64,000 nucleotides of DNA, taken from NCBI RefSeq assembly GCF_027580225.2, contig NC_073356.2, forward strand, positions 2,356,001 to 2,420,000, read 5' to 3'. Numbering within the stretch: the first letter of the stretch is position 1; every line of letters begins with the position of its first letter. The stretch comes from Misgurnus anguillicaudatus (lineage: Eukaryota > Chordata > Actinopteri > Cypriniformes > Cobitidae). The notes under the pieces were generated by a model that did no database searches, was not told the origin of the DNA, and saw nothing but the letters and a program-made list of their open reading frames with translations. This document shows positions 1 to 11,661 of the stretch, one piece after another. The position numbers were made by a program, and so were the translations under genes.

Positions 1-334
1 TAGTGATTAGAGCACTGATTCTCCCATATGGGAGACCCAGTTTCAAATCCCACAAGGTTTGAGTTGAATTCTCCGTTGACCAGTAGTTATTTCTTTAGCT
101 CTGATTCATTTTATTACTGTTCCTAAGTCTCCTAAAGCAGTCTTCATAGTTGATGTGGGCTTAACATCAGATGCCAACAGTGTCTTTGGGTTTTGATAGA
201 AGCAAACACATCTTCTTTAGATCTGATAGTTTTCATGTATTTATGGGTTTGACTCTGACTGTACCAGCCAGCCAACAGTCTTAGCATAGGCAGCAATACA
301 CAGGACCAGGTTTTGCTGGCCCAGCTTCAACTCA
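1..334 (+). repeat. 346-bp doubly deleted monomer (left end cut by the window)
   Basis: This monomer lacks the 62-bp segment with the T5 run, and a further 132 bp that normally lies between 'gggctta' and 'catcag'. The second junction reads gggcttaacatcag at about 158-170. The same double deletion is found in the corresponding monomer at 5577-5922. It is inherited by duplication, not a repeated event. Confidence 0.9.
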
Positions 335-406
335 TCCGCTGTAGTCTAGTGGTTAGAGCACTGATTCTCCCATATGGGAGACCCAGGTTCGAATCCCACA
401 AGGTTT
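335..406 (+). promoter_or_regulatory. tRNA-like head with canonical A and B boxes
   Basis: Head beginning tccgctg rather than the usual tcctctg, with A box TAGTCTAGTGG and exact B box GGTTCGAATCC. The following monomer is a 538-bp unit with a T5 run, so this copy has all the elements of a complete Pol III unit. Whether it is transcribed cannot be told from sequence. Confidence 0.6.
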
Positions 407-872
407 AAGGGGTATACTCCATTGACTAGTAGTCACTTCTTTAGCTCTGATAGAGTTTATAGGCATCTTACAGCCTGCAATTCGTTTTTCCCTTCCCAAA
501 GCCAGTAGGTTGTTCATTTTATTACTGTTCCTAAGTCTCCTAAATCAGTCTTCATAGTTGATGTGGGCTTAAGGTTTCTGCTGGACATTTGAGATCAAAT
601 TTAACATAGAGTACTGGACATAACATTTAGTACTTTCAAGCCAAATGTTCATGTGAGTTACACTTGAAGAAAGGGTCCTAGACATACAATTAGCAAAAAA
701 TACAGCAAATGCAAACAGTGTCTTTGGGTTTTGATAGAAGCAAACAAATCTTCTTTAGATCTGATAGTTTTCATGTATTTGTGGGTTTGACTCTGACTGT
801 ACCAGCCAGCCAACAGTCTTGGCATAGGCAACAATACACAGGACCAGGTTTTGCTGGCCCAGCTTCAACTCA

Positions 873-1421
873 TCCTCTGTAGTCTAGTGATTAGAGCACT
901 GATTCTCCCATATGGGAGACCCAGTTTCAAATCCCACAGGGTTTGAGTTGAATTCTCCGTTGACCAGTAGTTATTTCTTTAGCTCTGATAGAGTTTATGG
1001 GCATCTTACAGCCTGCAATTGGTTTTTCCCTTCCCAAAGCCAGTAGGTTGTTAAATTTATTACTGTTCCTAAGTCTCCTAAAGCAGTCTTCATAGTTGAT
1101 GTGGGCTTAAGGTTTCTGCTGGACATTTGAGATCAAATTTAACATAGAGTACTGGACATAACATTTAGTGCTTTCAAGCAAAATATATCCATGTAAGTTT
1201 CAATTTAAGAAAGAGACCAAGACATACAATTAGCAAAAAATACATCAGATGCCAACAGTGTCTTTGGGTTTTGATAGAAGCAAACACATCTTCTTTAGAT
1301 CTGATAGTTCTGATAGTTTTCATGTATTTGTGGGTTTGACTCTGACTGTACCAGCCAGCCAACAGTCTGATCATAGTCAGCAATACACAGGACCAGATTT
1401 TGCTGGCCCAGCTTCAACTCA
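873..1421 (+). repeat. 549-bp monomer with 9-bp tandem duplication
   Basis: The 9-mer CTGATAGTT is present twice in a row at 1301-1309 and 1310-1318, raising the length from 540 to 549. The same change occurs at 6889-6906 in the second copy of the block. It also has gttaaattt in place of gttcatttt, and the gatcatagtcag variant near its end. Confidence 0.9.
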
Positions 1422-3516
1422 TCCTCTGTAGTCTAGTGGTTAGAGCACTGATTCTCCCATATGGGAGACCCAGGTTCAAATCCCCCAAGGTTTAAGGGGT
1501 ATTCTCCATTGACCAGTAGTCAATTCTTTAGCTCTGATAGAGTTTATAGGCATCTTACAGCCTGCAATTCGTTTTTCCCTTCCCAAAGCCAGTAGGTTGT
1601 TCATTTTATTACTGTTCCTAAGTCTCCTAAAGCAGTCTTCATAGTTGATGTGGGCTTAAGGTTTCTGCTGGACATTTGAGATCAAATTTAACATAGAGTA
1701 CTGGACATAACATTTAGTACTTTCAAGCCAAATGTTCATGTGAGTTACACTTGAAGAAAGGGTCCTAGACATACAATTAGCAAAAAATACAGCAAATGCA
1801 AACAGTGTCTTTGGGTTTTGATAGAAGCAAACAAATCTTCTTTAGATCTGATAGTTTTCATGTATTTGTGGGTTTGACTCTGACTGTACCAGCCAGCCAA
1901 CAGTCTTGGCATAGGCAACAATACACAGGACCAGGTTTTGCTGGCCCAGCTTCAACTCATCCTCTGTAGTCTAGTGATTAGAGCACTGATTCTCCCATAT
2001 GGGAGACCCAGTTTCAAATCCCACAAGGTTTGAGTTGAATTCTCCGTTGACCAGTAGTTATTTCTTTAGCTCTGATTCATTTTATTACTGTTCCTAAGTC
2101 TCCTAAAGCAGTCTTCATAGTTGATGTGGGCTTAAGGTTTCTGCTGAACATTTGAGATCAAATTTAACATAGAGTACTGGACATAACATTTAGTGCTTTC
2201 AAGCAAAATATATCCATGTAAGTTTCAATTTAAGAAAGAGACCAAGACATACAATTAGCAAAAAATACATCAGATGCCAACAGTGTCTTTGGGTTTTGTT
2301 AGAAGCAAACAAATCTTCTTTAGATCTGATAGTTTTCATGTATTTATGGGTTTGACTCTGACTGTACCAGCCAGCCAACAGTCTTAGCATAGGCAGCAAT
2401 ACACAGGACCAGGTTTTGCTGGCCCAGCTTCAACTCATCCTCTGTAGTCTAGTGGTTGGAGCACTGATTCTCCCATGTGGGAGACCCAGGATCAAATTCC
2501 ACAAGGTTTAAGTGGAAATCTCTGTTGACCAGTAGTCACTTCTTTAGCTCTGATAGAGTTTATAGGCATCTTACAGCCTGCAATTCGTTTTTCCCTTCCC
2601 AAAGCCAGTAGGTTGTTCATTTTATTACTGTTCCTAAGTCTCCTAAAGCAGTCTTCATAGTTGATGTGGGCTTAATGTTTCTGTTGGACATTTGAGATCA
2701 AATTTAACATAGAGTACTGGACATAACATTTAGTGCTTTCAAGCAAAATGTATCCATGTAATTTTCAATTTAAGATAGAGTCCTGGACATACAATTAGCA
2801 AAAAATACACCAGATGCCAACAGTGTCTTTGGGTTTTGATAGAAGCAAACAAATCTTCTTTAGATCTGATAGTTTTCATGTATTTATGGGTTTGACTCTG
2901 ACTGTACCAGCCAGCCAACAGTCTTAGCATAGGCAGCAATACACAGGACCAGGTTTTGCTGGCCCAGATTCAACTCATCCTCTGTAGTCTAGTGGTTAGA
3001 GCATTGATTCTCCCATTGGGAGACCCAGGTTCAAATCCCACAAGGTTTAAGGGGTATTATCCATTGACCAGTAGTCACTGCTTTAGCTCTGATAGAGTTT
3101 ATAGGCATCTTACAGCCTGCAATTCGTTTTTCCCTTCCCAAAGCCAGTAGGTTGTTCATTTTATTACTGTTCCTAAGTCTCCTAAAGCAGTCTTCATAGT
3201 TGATGTGGGCTTAAGGTTTCTCCTGGACATTTGAGATCAAATTTAACATAGAGTACTGGACATAACATTTAGTGCTTTCAAGCAAAATATATCCATGTAA
3301 GTTTCAATTTAAGAAAGAGACCAAGACATACAATTAGCAAAAAATACATCAGATGCCAACAGTGTCTTTGGGTTTTGATAGAAGCAAACACATCTTCTTT
3401 AGATCTGATAGTTTTCATGTATTTATGGGTTTGACTCTGACTGTACCAGCCAGCCAACAGTCTTAGCATAGGCAGCAATACACAGGACCAGGTTTTGCTG
3501 GCCCAGCTTCAACTCA

Positions 3517-3588
3517 TCCGCTGTAGTCTAGTGGTTAGAGCACTGATTCTCCCATATGGGAGACCCAGGTTCGAATCCCACAAGGTTT
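3517..3588 (+). promoter_or_regulatory. tRNA-like head with canonical A and B boxes
   Basis: Same tccgctg-type head as at 335, with exact A and B boxes at tRNA spacing and the downstream T5 run retained. It belongs to the stretch shared with 13742-16045 at an offset of 12,320 bp, where its counterpart starts at 15837. Confidence 0.6.
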
Positions 3589-4054
3589 AAGGGGTATACT
3601 CCATTGACTAGTAGTCACTTCTTTAGCTCTGATAGAGTTTATAGGCATCTTACAGCCTGCAATTCGTTTTTCCCTTCCCAAAGCCAGTAGGTTGTTCATT
3701 TTATTACTGTTCCTAAGTCTCCTAAAGCAGTCTTCATAGTTGATGTGGGCTTAAGGTTTCTGCTGGACATTTGAGATCAAATTTAACATAGAGTACTGGA
3801 CATAACATTTAGTACTTTCAAGCCAAATGTTCATGTGAGTTACACTTGAAGAAAGGGTCCTAGACATACAATTAGCAAAAAATACAGCAAATGCAAACAG
3901 TGTCTTTGGGTTTTGATAGAAGCAAACAAATCTTCTTTAGATCTGATAGTTTTCATGTATTTGTGGGTTTGACTCTGACTGTACCAGCCAGCCAACAGTC
4001 TTGGCATAGGCAACAATACACAGGACCAGGTTTTGCTGGCCCAGCTTCAACTCA

Positions 4055-4506
4055 TCCTCTGTAGTCTAGTGATTAGAGCACTGATTCTCCCATATGGGAG
4101 ACCCAGTTTCAAATCCCACAAGGTTTGAGTTGAATTCTCCGTTGACCAGTAGTTATTTCTTTAGCTCTGATTCATTTTATTACTGTTCCTAAGTCTCCTA
4201 AAGCAGTCTTCATAGTTGATGTGGGCTTAAGGTTTCTGCTGGACATTTGAGATCAAATTTAACATAGAGTACTGGACATAACATTTAGTGCTTTCAAGCA
4301 AAATATATCCATGTAAGTTTCAATTTAAGAAAGAGACCAAGACATACAATTAGCAAAAAATACATCAGATGCCAACAGTGTCTTTGGGTTTTGATAGAAG
4401 CAAACACATCTTCTTTAAATCTTCTTTAGACTGTACCAGCCAGCCAACAGTCTTAGCATAGGCAGCAATACACAGGACCAGGTTTTGCTGGCCCAGCTTC
4501 AACTCA
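4055..4506 (+). repeat. 452-bp monomer with deletion plus templated insertion scar
   Basis: It carries the usual 62-bp deletion, and also a complex junction at 4408-4430 where ATCTTCTTTA is present twice before joining directly to gactgtacc. Relative to the normal monomer this is a 37-bp deletion with an 11-bp duplication, net minus 26 bp. The same scar appears in monomers starting at 19058, 25284 and 31522, always preceding a 532-bp monomer, so they share one ancestral event. Confidence 0.9.
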
Positions 4507-5576
4507 TCCTCTGTAGTCTAGTGGTTGGAGCACTGATTCTCCCATATGGGAGACCCAGGATCAAATTCCACAAGGTTTAAGTGGAAATCTCTGTTGACCA
4601 GTAGTCACTTCTTTAGCTCTGATAGAGTTTATAGGCATCTTACAGCCTGCAATTCGTTTTTCCCTTCCCAAAGCCAGTAGGTTGTTCATTTTATTACTGT
4701 TCCTAAGTCTCCTAAAGCAGTCTTCATAGTTGATGTGGGCTTAATGTTTCTGTTGGACATTTGAGATCAAATTTAACATAGAGTACTGGACATAACATTT
4801 AGTGCTTTCAAGCAAAATGTATCCATGTAATTTTCAATTTAAGATAGAGTCCTGGACATACAATTAGCAAAAAATACACCAGATGCCAACAGTGTCTTTG
4901 GGTTTTGAATGAAGCAAACAAATCTTCTGATAGTTTTCATGTATTTGTGGGTTTGACTCTGACTGTACCAGCCAGCCAACAGTCTGATCATAGTCAGCAA
5001 TACACAGGACCAGATTTTGCTGGCCCAGCTTCAACTCATCCTCTGTAGTCTAGTGGTTAGAGCACTGATTCTCCCATATGGGAGACCCAGGTTCAAATCC
5101 CCCAAGGTTTAAGGGGTATTCTCCATTGACCAGTAGTCAATTCTTTAGCTCTGATAGAGTTTATAGGCATCTTACAGCCTGCAATTCGTTTTTCCCTTCC
5201 CAAAGCCAGTAGGTTGTTCATTTTATTACTGTTCCTAAGTCTCCTAAAGCAGTCTTCATAGTTGATGTGGGCTTAAGGTTTCTGCTGGACATTTGAGATC
5301 AAATTTAACATAGAGTACTGGACATAACATTTAGTACTTTCAAGCCAAATGTTCATGTGAGTTACACTTGAAGAAAGGGTCCTAGACATACAATTAGCAA
5401 AAAATACAGCAAATGCAAACAGTGTCTTTGGGTTTTGATAGAAGCAAACAAATCTTCTTTAGATCTGATAGTTTTCATGTATTTGTGGGTTTGACTCTGA
5501 CTGTACCAGCCAGCCAACAGTCTTGGCATAGGCAACAATACACAGGACCAGGTTTTGCTGGCCCAGCTTCAACTCA

Positions 5577-5922
5577 TCCTCTGTAGTCTAGTGATTAGAG
5601 CACTGATTCTCCCATATGGGAGACCCAGTTTCAAATCCCACAAGGTTTGAGTTGAATTCTCCGTTGACCAGTAGTTATTTCTTTAGCTCTGATTCATTTT
5701 ATTACTGTTCCTAAGTCTCCTTAAGCAGTCTTCATAGTTGATGTGGGCTTAACATCAGATGCCAACAGTGTCTTTGGGTTTTGATAGAAGCAAACACATC
5801 TTCTTTAGATCTGATAGTTTTCATGTATTTATGGGTTTGACTCTGACTGTACCAGCCAGCCAACAGTCTTAGCATAGGCAGCAATACACAGGACCAGGTT
5901 TTGCTGGCCCAGCTTTAACTCA
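5577..5922 (+). repeat. 346-bp doubly deleted monomer, complete copy
   Basis: Complete version of the monomer cut at the left edge. It carries the 62-bp deletion (ctctgat joined to tcatttt) and the 132-bp deletion (junction near 5749-5753). The minus-strand open frame found in other monomers is lost here because its C-terminal half is deleted. Confidence 0.9.
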
Positions 5923-5994
5923 TCCGCTGTAGTCTAGTGGTTAGAGCACTGATTCTCCCATATGGGAGACCCAGGTTCGAATCCCACAAGGTTT
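5923..5994 (+). promoter_or_regulatory. tRNA-like head with canonical A and B boxes
   Basis: Counterpart of the head at 335 in the second copy of the 5,588-bp block. The A box and B box are both exact, and the T5 run downstream is kept. A single-base change just upstream (ctttaact for cttcaact) marks this copy. Confidence 0.6.
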
Positions 5995-6460
5995 AAGGGG
6001 TATACTCCATTGACTAGTAGTCACTTCTTTAGCTCTGATAGAGTTTATAGGCATCTTACAGCCTGCAAGTCGTTTTTCCCTTCCCAAAGCCAGTAGGTTG
6101 TTCATTTTATTACTGTTCCTAAGTCTCCTAAATCAGTCTTCATAGTTGATGTGGGCTTAAGGTTTCTGCTGGACATTTGAGATCAAATTTAACATAGAGT
6201 ACTGGACATAACATTTAGTACTTTCAAGCCAAATGTTCATGTGAGTTACACTTGAAGAAAGGGTCCTAGACATACAATTAGCAAAAAATACAGCAAATGC
6301 AAACAGTGTCTTTGGGTTTTGATAGAAGCAAACAAATCTTCTTTAGATCTGATAGTTTTCATGTATTTGTGGGTTTGACTCTGACTGTACCAGCCAGCCA
6401 ACAGTCTTGGCATAGGCAACAATACACAGGACCAGGTTTTGCTGGCCCAGCTTCAACTCA

Positions 6461-7009
6461 TCCTCTGTAGTCTAGTGATTAGAGCACTGATTCTCCCATA
6501 TGGGAGACCCAGTTTCAAATCCCACAAGGTTTGAGTTGAATTCTCCGTTGACCAGTAGTTATTTCTTTAGCTCTGATAGAGTTTATGGGCATCTTACAGC
6601 CTGCAATTGGTTTTTCCCTTCCCAAAGCCAGTAGGTTGTTAAATTTATTACTGTTCCTAAGTCTCCTAAAGCAGTCTTCATAGTTGATGTGGGCTTAAGG
6701 TTTCTGCTGGACATTTGAGATCAAATTTAACATAGAGTACTGGACATAACATTTAGTGCTTTCAAGCAAAATATATCCATGTAAGTTTCAATTTAAGAAA
6801 GAGACCAAGACATACAATTAGCAAAAAATACATCAGATGCCAACAGTGTCTTTGGGTTTTGATAGAAGCAAACACATCTTCTTTAGATCTGATAGTTCTG
6901 ATAGTTTTCATGTATTTGTGGGTTTGACTCTGACTGTACCAGCCAGCCAACAGTCTGATCATAGTCAGCAATACACAGGACCAGATTTTGCTGGCCCAGC
7001 TTCAACTCA
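6461..7009 (+). repeat. 549-bp monomer with 9-bp tandem duplication, second copy
   Basis: Counterpart of 873-1421 at an offset of 5,588 bp, with the same CTGATAGTT duplication and the same gttaaattt variant. Confidence 0.9.
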
Positions 7010-8025
7010 TCCTCTGTAGTCTAGTGGTTAGAGCACTGATTCTCCCATATGGGAGACCCAGGTTCAAATCCCCCAAGGTTTAAGGGGTATTCTCCATTGA
7101 CCAGTAGTCAATTCTTTAGCTCTGATAGAGTTTATAGGCATCTTACAGCCTGCAATTCGTTTTTCCCTTCCCAAAGCCAGTAGGTTGTTCATTTTATTAC
7201 TGTTCCTAAGTCTCCTAAATCAGTCTTCATAGTTGATGTGGGCTTAAGGTTTCTGCTGGACATTTGAGATCAAATTTAACATAGAGTACTGGACATAACA
7301 TTTAGTACTTTCAAGCCAAATGTTCATGTGAGTTACACTTGAAGAAAGGGTCCTAGACATACAATTAGCAAAAAATACAGCAAATGCAAACAGTGTCTTT
7401 GGGTTTTGATAGAAGCAAACAAATCTTCTTTAGATCTGATAGTTTTCATGTATTTGTGGGTTTGACTCTGACTGTACCAGCCAGCCAACAGTCTTGGCAT
7501 AGGCAACAATACACAGGACCAGGTTTTGCTGGCCCAGCTTCAACTCATCCTCTGTAGTCTAGTGATTAGAGCACTGATTCTCCCATATGGGAGACCCAGT
7601 TTCAAATCCCACAAGGTTTGAGTTGAATTCTCCGTTGACCAGTAGTTATTTCTTTAGCTCTGATTCATTTTATTACTGTTCCTAAGTCTCCTAAAGCAGT
7701 CTTCATAGTTGATGTGGGCTTAAGGTTTCTGCTGGACATTTGAGATCAAATTTAACATAGAGTACTGGACATAACATTTAGTGCTTTCAAGCAAAATATA
7801 TCCATGTAAGTTTCAATTTAAGAAAGAGACCAAGACATACAATTAGCAAAAAATACATCAGATGCCAACAGTGTCTTTGGGTTTTGATAGAAGCAAACAA
7901 ATCTTCTTTAGATCTGATAGTTTTCATGTATTTATGGGTTTGACTCTGACTGTACCAGCCAGCCAACAGTCTTAGCATAGGCAGCAATACACAGGACCAG
8001 GTTTTGCTGGCCCAGCTTCAACTCA

Positions 8026-11000
8026 TCCTCTGTAGTCTAGTGGTTGGAGCACTGATTCTCCCATATGGGAGACCCAGGATCAAATTCCACAAGGTTTAAG
8101 TGGAAATCTCTGTTGACCAGTAGTCACTTCTTTAGCTCTGATAGAGTTTATAGGCATCTTACAGCCTGCAATTCGTTTTTCCCTTCCCAAAGCCAGTAGG
8201 TTGTTCATTTTATTACTGTTCCTAAGTCTCCTAAAGCAGTCTTCATAGTTGATGTGGGCTTAATGTTTCTGTTGGACATTTGAGATCAAATTTAACATAG
8301 AGTACTGGACATAACATTTAGTGCTTTCAAGCAAAATGTATCCATGTAATTTTCAATTTAAGATAGAGTCCTGGACATACAATTAGCAAAAAATACACCA
8401 GATGCCAACAGTGTCTTTGGGTTTTGAATGAAGCAAACAAATCTTCTGATAGTTTTCATGTATTTGTGGGTTTGACTCTGACTGTACCAGCCAGCCAACA
8501 GTCTGATCATAGTCAGCAATACACAGGACCAGATTTTGCTGGCCCAGCTTCAACTCATCCTCTGTAGTCTAGTGGTTAGAGCACTGATTCTCCCATATGG
8601 GAGACCCAGGTTCAAATCCCCCAAGGTTTAAGGGGTATTCTCCATTGACCAGTAGTCAATTCTTTAGCTCTGATAGAGTTTATAGGCATCTTACAGCCTG
8701 CAATTCGTTTTTCCCTTCCCAAAGCCAGTAGGTTGTTCATTTTATTACTGTTCCTAAGTCTCCTAAAGCAGTCTTCATAGTTGATGTGGGCTTAAGGTTT
8801 CTGCTGGACATTTGAGATCAAATTTAACATAGAGTACTGGACATAACATTTAGTACTTTCAAGCCAAATGTTCATGTGAGTTACACTTGAAGAAAGGGTC
8901 CTAGACATACAATTAGCAAAAAATACAGCAAATGCAAACAGTGTCTTTGGGTTTTGATAGAAGCAAACAAATCTTCTTTAGATCTGATAGTTTTCATGTA
9001 TTTGTGGGTTTGACTCTGACTGTACCAGCCAGCCAACAGTCTTGGCATAGGCAACAATACACAGGACCAGGTTTTGCTGGCCCAGCTTCAACTCATCCTC
9101 TGTAGTCTAGTGATTAGAGCACTGATTCTCCCATATGGGAGACCCAGTTTCAAATCCCACAAGGTTTGAGTTGAATTCTCCGTTGACCAGTAGTTATTTC
9201 TTTAGCTCTGATTCATTTTATTACTGTTCCTAAGTCTCCTAAAGCAGTCTTCATAGTTGATGTGGGCTTAAGGTTTCTGCTGGACATTTGAGATCAAATT
9301 TAACATAGAGTACTGGACATAACATTTAGTGCTTTCAAGCAAAATATATCCATGTAAGTTTCAATTTAAGAAAGAGACCAAGACATACAATTAGCAAAAA
9401 ATACATCAGATGCCAACAGTGTCTTTGGGTTTTGATAGAAGCAAACAAATCTTCTTTAGATCTGATAGTTTTCATGTATTTATGGGTTTGACTCTGACTG
9501 TACCAGCCAGCCAACAGTCTTAGCATAGGCAGCAATACACAGGACCAGGTTTTGCTGGCCCAGCTTCAACTCATCCTCTGTAGTCTAGTGGTTGGAGCAC
9601 TGATTCTCCCATATGGGAGACCCAGGATCAAATTCCACAAGGTTTAAGTGGAAATCTCTGTTGACCAGTAGTCACTTCTTTAGCTCTGATAGAGTTTATA
9701 GGCATCTTACAGCCTGCAATTCGTTTTTCCCTTCCCAAAGCCAGTAGGTTGTTCATTTTATTACTGTTCCTAAGTCTCCTAAAGCAGTCTTCATAGTTGA
9801 TGTGGGCTTAATGTTTCTGTTGGACATTTGAGATCAAATTTAACATAGAGTACTGGACATAACATTTAGTGCTTTCAAGCAAAATGTATCCATGTAATTT
9901 TCAATTTAAGATAGAGTCCTGGACATACAATTAGCAAAAAATACACCAGATGCCAACAGTGTCTTTGGGTTTTGAATGAAGCAAACAAATCTTCTGATAG
10001 TTTTCATGTATTTGTGGGTTTGACTCTGACTGTACCAGCCAGCCAACAGTCTGATCATAGTCAGCAATACACAGGACCAGATTTTGCTGGCCCAGCTTCA
10101 ACTCATCCTCTGTAGTCTAGTGGTTAGAGCACTGATTCTCCCATATGGGAGACCCAGGTTCAAATCCCCCAAGGTTTAAGGGGTATTCTCCATTGACCAG
10201 TAGTCAATTCTTTAGCTCTGATAGAGTTTATAGGCATCTTACAGCCTGCAATTCGTTTTTCCCTTCCCAAAGCCAGTAGGTTGTTCATTTTATTACTGTT
10301 CCTAAGTCTCCTAAAGCAGTCTTCATAGTTGATGTGGGCTTAAGGTTTCTGCTGGACATTTGAGATCAAATTTAACATAGAGTACTGGACATAACATTTA
10401 GTACTTTCAAGCCAAATGTTCATGTGAGTTACACTTGAAGAAAGGGTCCTAGACATACAATTAGCAAAAAATACAGCAAATGCAAACAGTGTCTTTGGGT
10501 TTTGATAGAAGCAAACAAATCTTCTTTAGATCTGATAGTTTTCATGTATTTGTGGGTTTGACTCTGACTGTACCAGCCAGCCAACAGTCTTGGCATAGGC
10601 AACAATACACAGGACCAGGTTTTGCTGGCCCAGCTTCAACTCATCCTCTGTAGTCTAGTGATTAGAGCACTGATTCTCCCATATGGGAGACCCAGTTTCA
10701 AATCCCACAAGGTTTGAGTTGAATTCTCCGTTGACCAGGAGTTATTTCTTTAGCTCTGATTCATTTTATTACTGTTCCTAAGTCTCCTAAAGCAGTCTTC
10801 ATAGTTGATGTGGGCTTAAGGTTTCTGCTGGACATTTGAGATCAAATTTAACATAGAGTACTGGACATAACATTTAGTGCTTTCAAGCAAAATATATCCA
10901 TGTAAGTTTCAATTTAAGAAAGAGACCAAGACATACAATTAGCAAAAAATACATCAGATGCCAACAGTGTCTTTGGGTTTTGATAGAAGCAAACAAATCT

Positions 11001-11121
11001 TCTTTAGATCTGATAGTTTTCATGTATTTATGGGTTTGACTCTGACTGTACCAGCCAGCCAACAGTCTTAGCATAGGCAGCAATACACAGGACCAGGTTT
11101 TGCTGGCCCAGCTTCAACTCA
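8026..11121 (+). repeat. Two 1,548-bp trimers
   Basis: Monomers start at 8026, 8558, 9096, 9574, 10106 and 10644, giving two rounds of 532-538-478 bp. The 532-bp member has gaatgaag and the 8-bp-deleted 'cttctgatag', and ends with gatcatagtcag. The 538-bp member has gtactttcaagccaaatg and cagcaaatgcaaac. The 478-bp member has a gtgattag head, cccagtttc and the 62-bp deletion. Each member is diagnosable by its linked variants, so this is true higher-order structure and not chance spacing. Confidence 0.92.
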
Positions 11122-11661
11122 TCCTCTGTAGTCTAGTGGTTGGAGCACTGATTCTCCCATGTGGGAGACCCAGGATCAAATTCCACAAGGTTTAAGTGGA
11201 AATCTCTGTTGACCAGTAGTCACTTCTTTAGCTCTGATAGAGTTTATAGGCATCTTACAGCCTGCAATTCGTTTTTCCCTTCCCAAAGCCAGTAGGTTGT
11301 TCATTTTATTACTGTTCCTAAGTCTCCTAAAGCAGTCTTCATAGTTGATGTGGGCTTAATGTTTCTGTTGGACATTTGAGATCAAATTTAACATAGAGTA
11401 CTGGACATAACATTTAGTGCTTTCAAGCAAAATGTTCCATGTAAGTTTCAATTTAAGAAAGAGGTCCTAGACATACAATTAGCAAAAAATACATCAGATG
11501 CCAACAGTGTCTTTGGGTTTTGATAGAAGCAAACAAATCTTCTTTAGATCTGATAGTTTTCATGTATTTGTGGGTTTGACTCTGACTGTACCAGCCAGCC
11601 AACAGTCTTAGCATAGGCAGCAATACACAGGACCAGGTTTTGCTGGCCCAGCTTCAACTCA
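11122..11661 (+). repeat. Single 540-bp monomer between trimers
   Basis: A lone full-length monomer breaks the trimer rhythm. It has cccatgtgggag, aatgttccatgtaag and gaggtcctag, mixing features of the 532-bp and 538-bp members. It looks like a product of out-of-register exchange. Confidence 0.85.

Larger units (their letters stand above)
1..5576 (+). repeat. 11-monomer block, 5,588-bp period, first copy
   Basis: Monomer starts are 335, 873, 1422, 1960, 2438, 2978, 3517, 4055, 4507 and 5039, with a partial monomer at the left edge. Spacings are 346, 538, 549, 538, 478, 540, 539, 538, 452, 532 and 538 bp, summing to 5,588 bp, which is exactly the offset to the second copy beginning at 5577. 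The first 12 bases of the block lie outside the window. It contains two rare forms, the 346-bp doubly deleted monomer and the 549-bp monomer with a 9-bp duplication. This combination makes the correspondence to the second copy unmistakable. Confidence 0.9.
5577..8025 (+). repeat. Partial second copy of the 5,588-bp block
   Basis: Monomers start at 5577, 5923, 6461, 7010 and 7548, with spacings 346, 538, 549, 538 and 478, the same order as the start of the window. Correspondence continues into the next monomer, to about 2840 in the first copy and 8428 in the second. There the first copy reads gatagaag and the second gaatgaag. I noticed about ten single-base differences over the shared 2.8 kb, for example near 2140, 2299 and 5721, so the duplication is recent. 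Confidence 0.9.

Noticed and set aside
335..420. CENP-B box overlapping ttcgaatcccac
   Set aside because: The positions after TTCG do not fit the required A and CGGG of the consensus.
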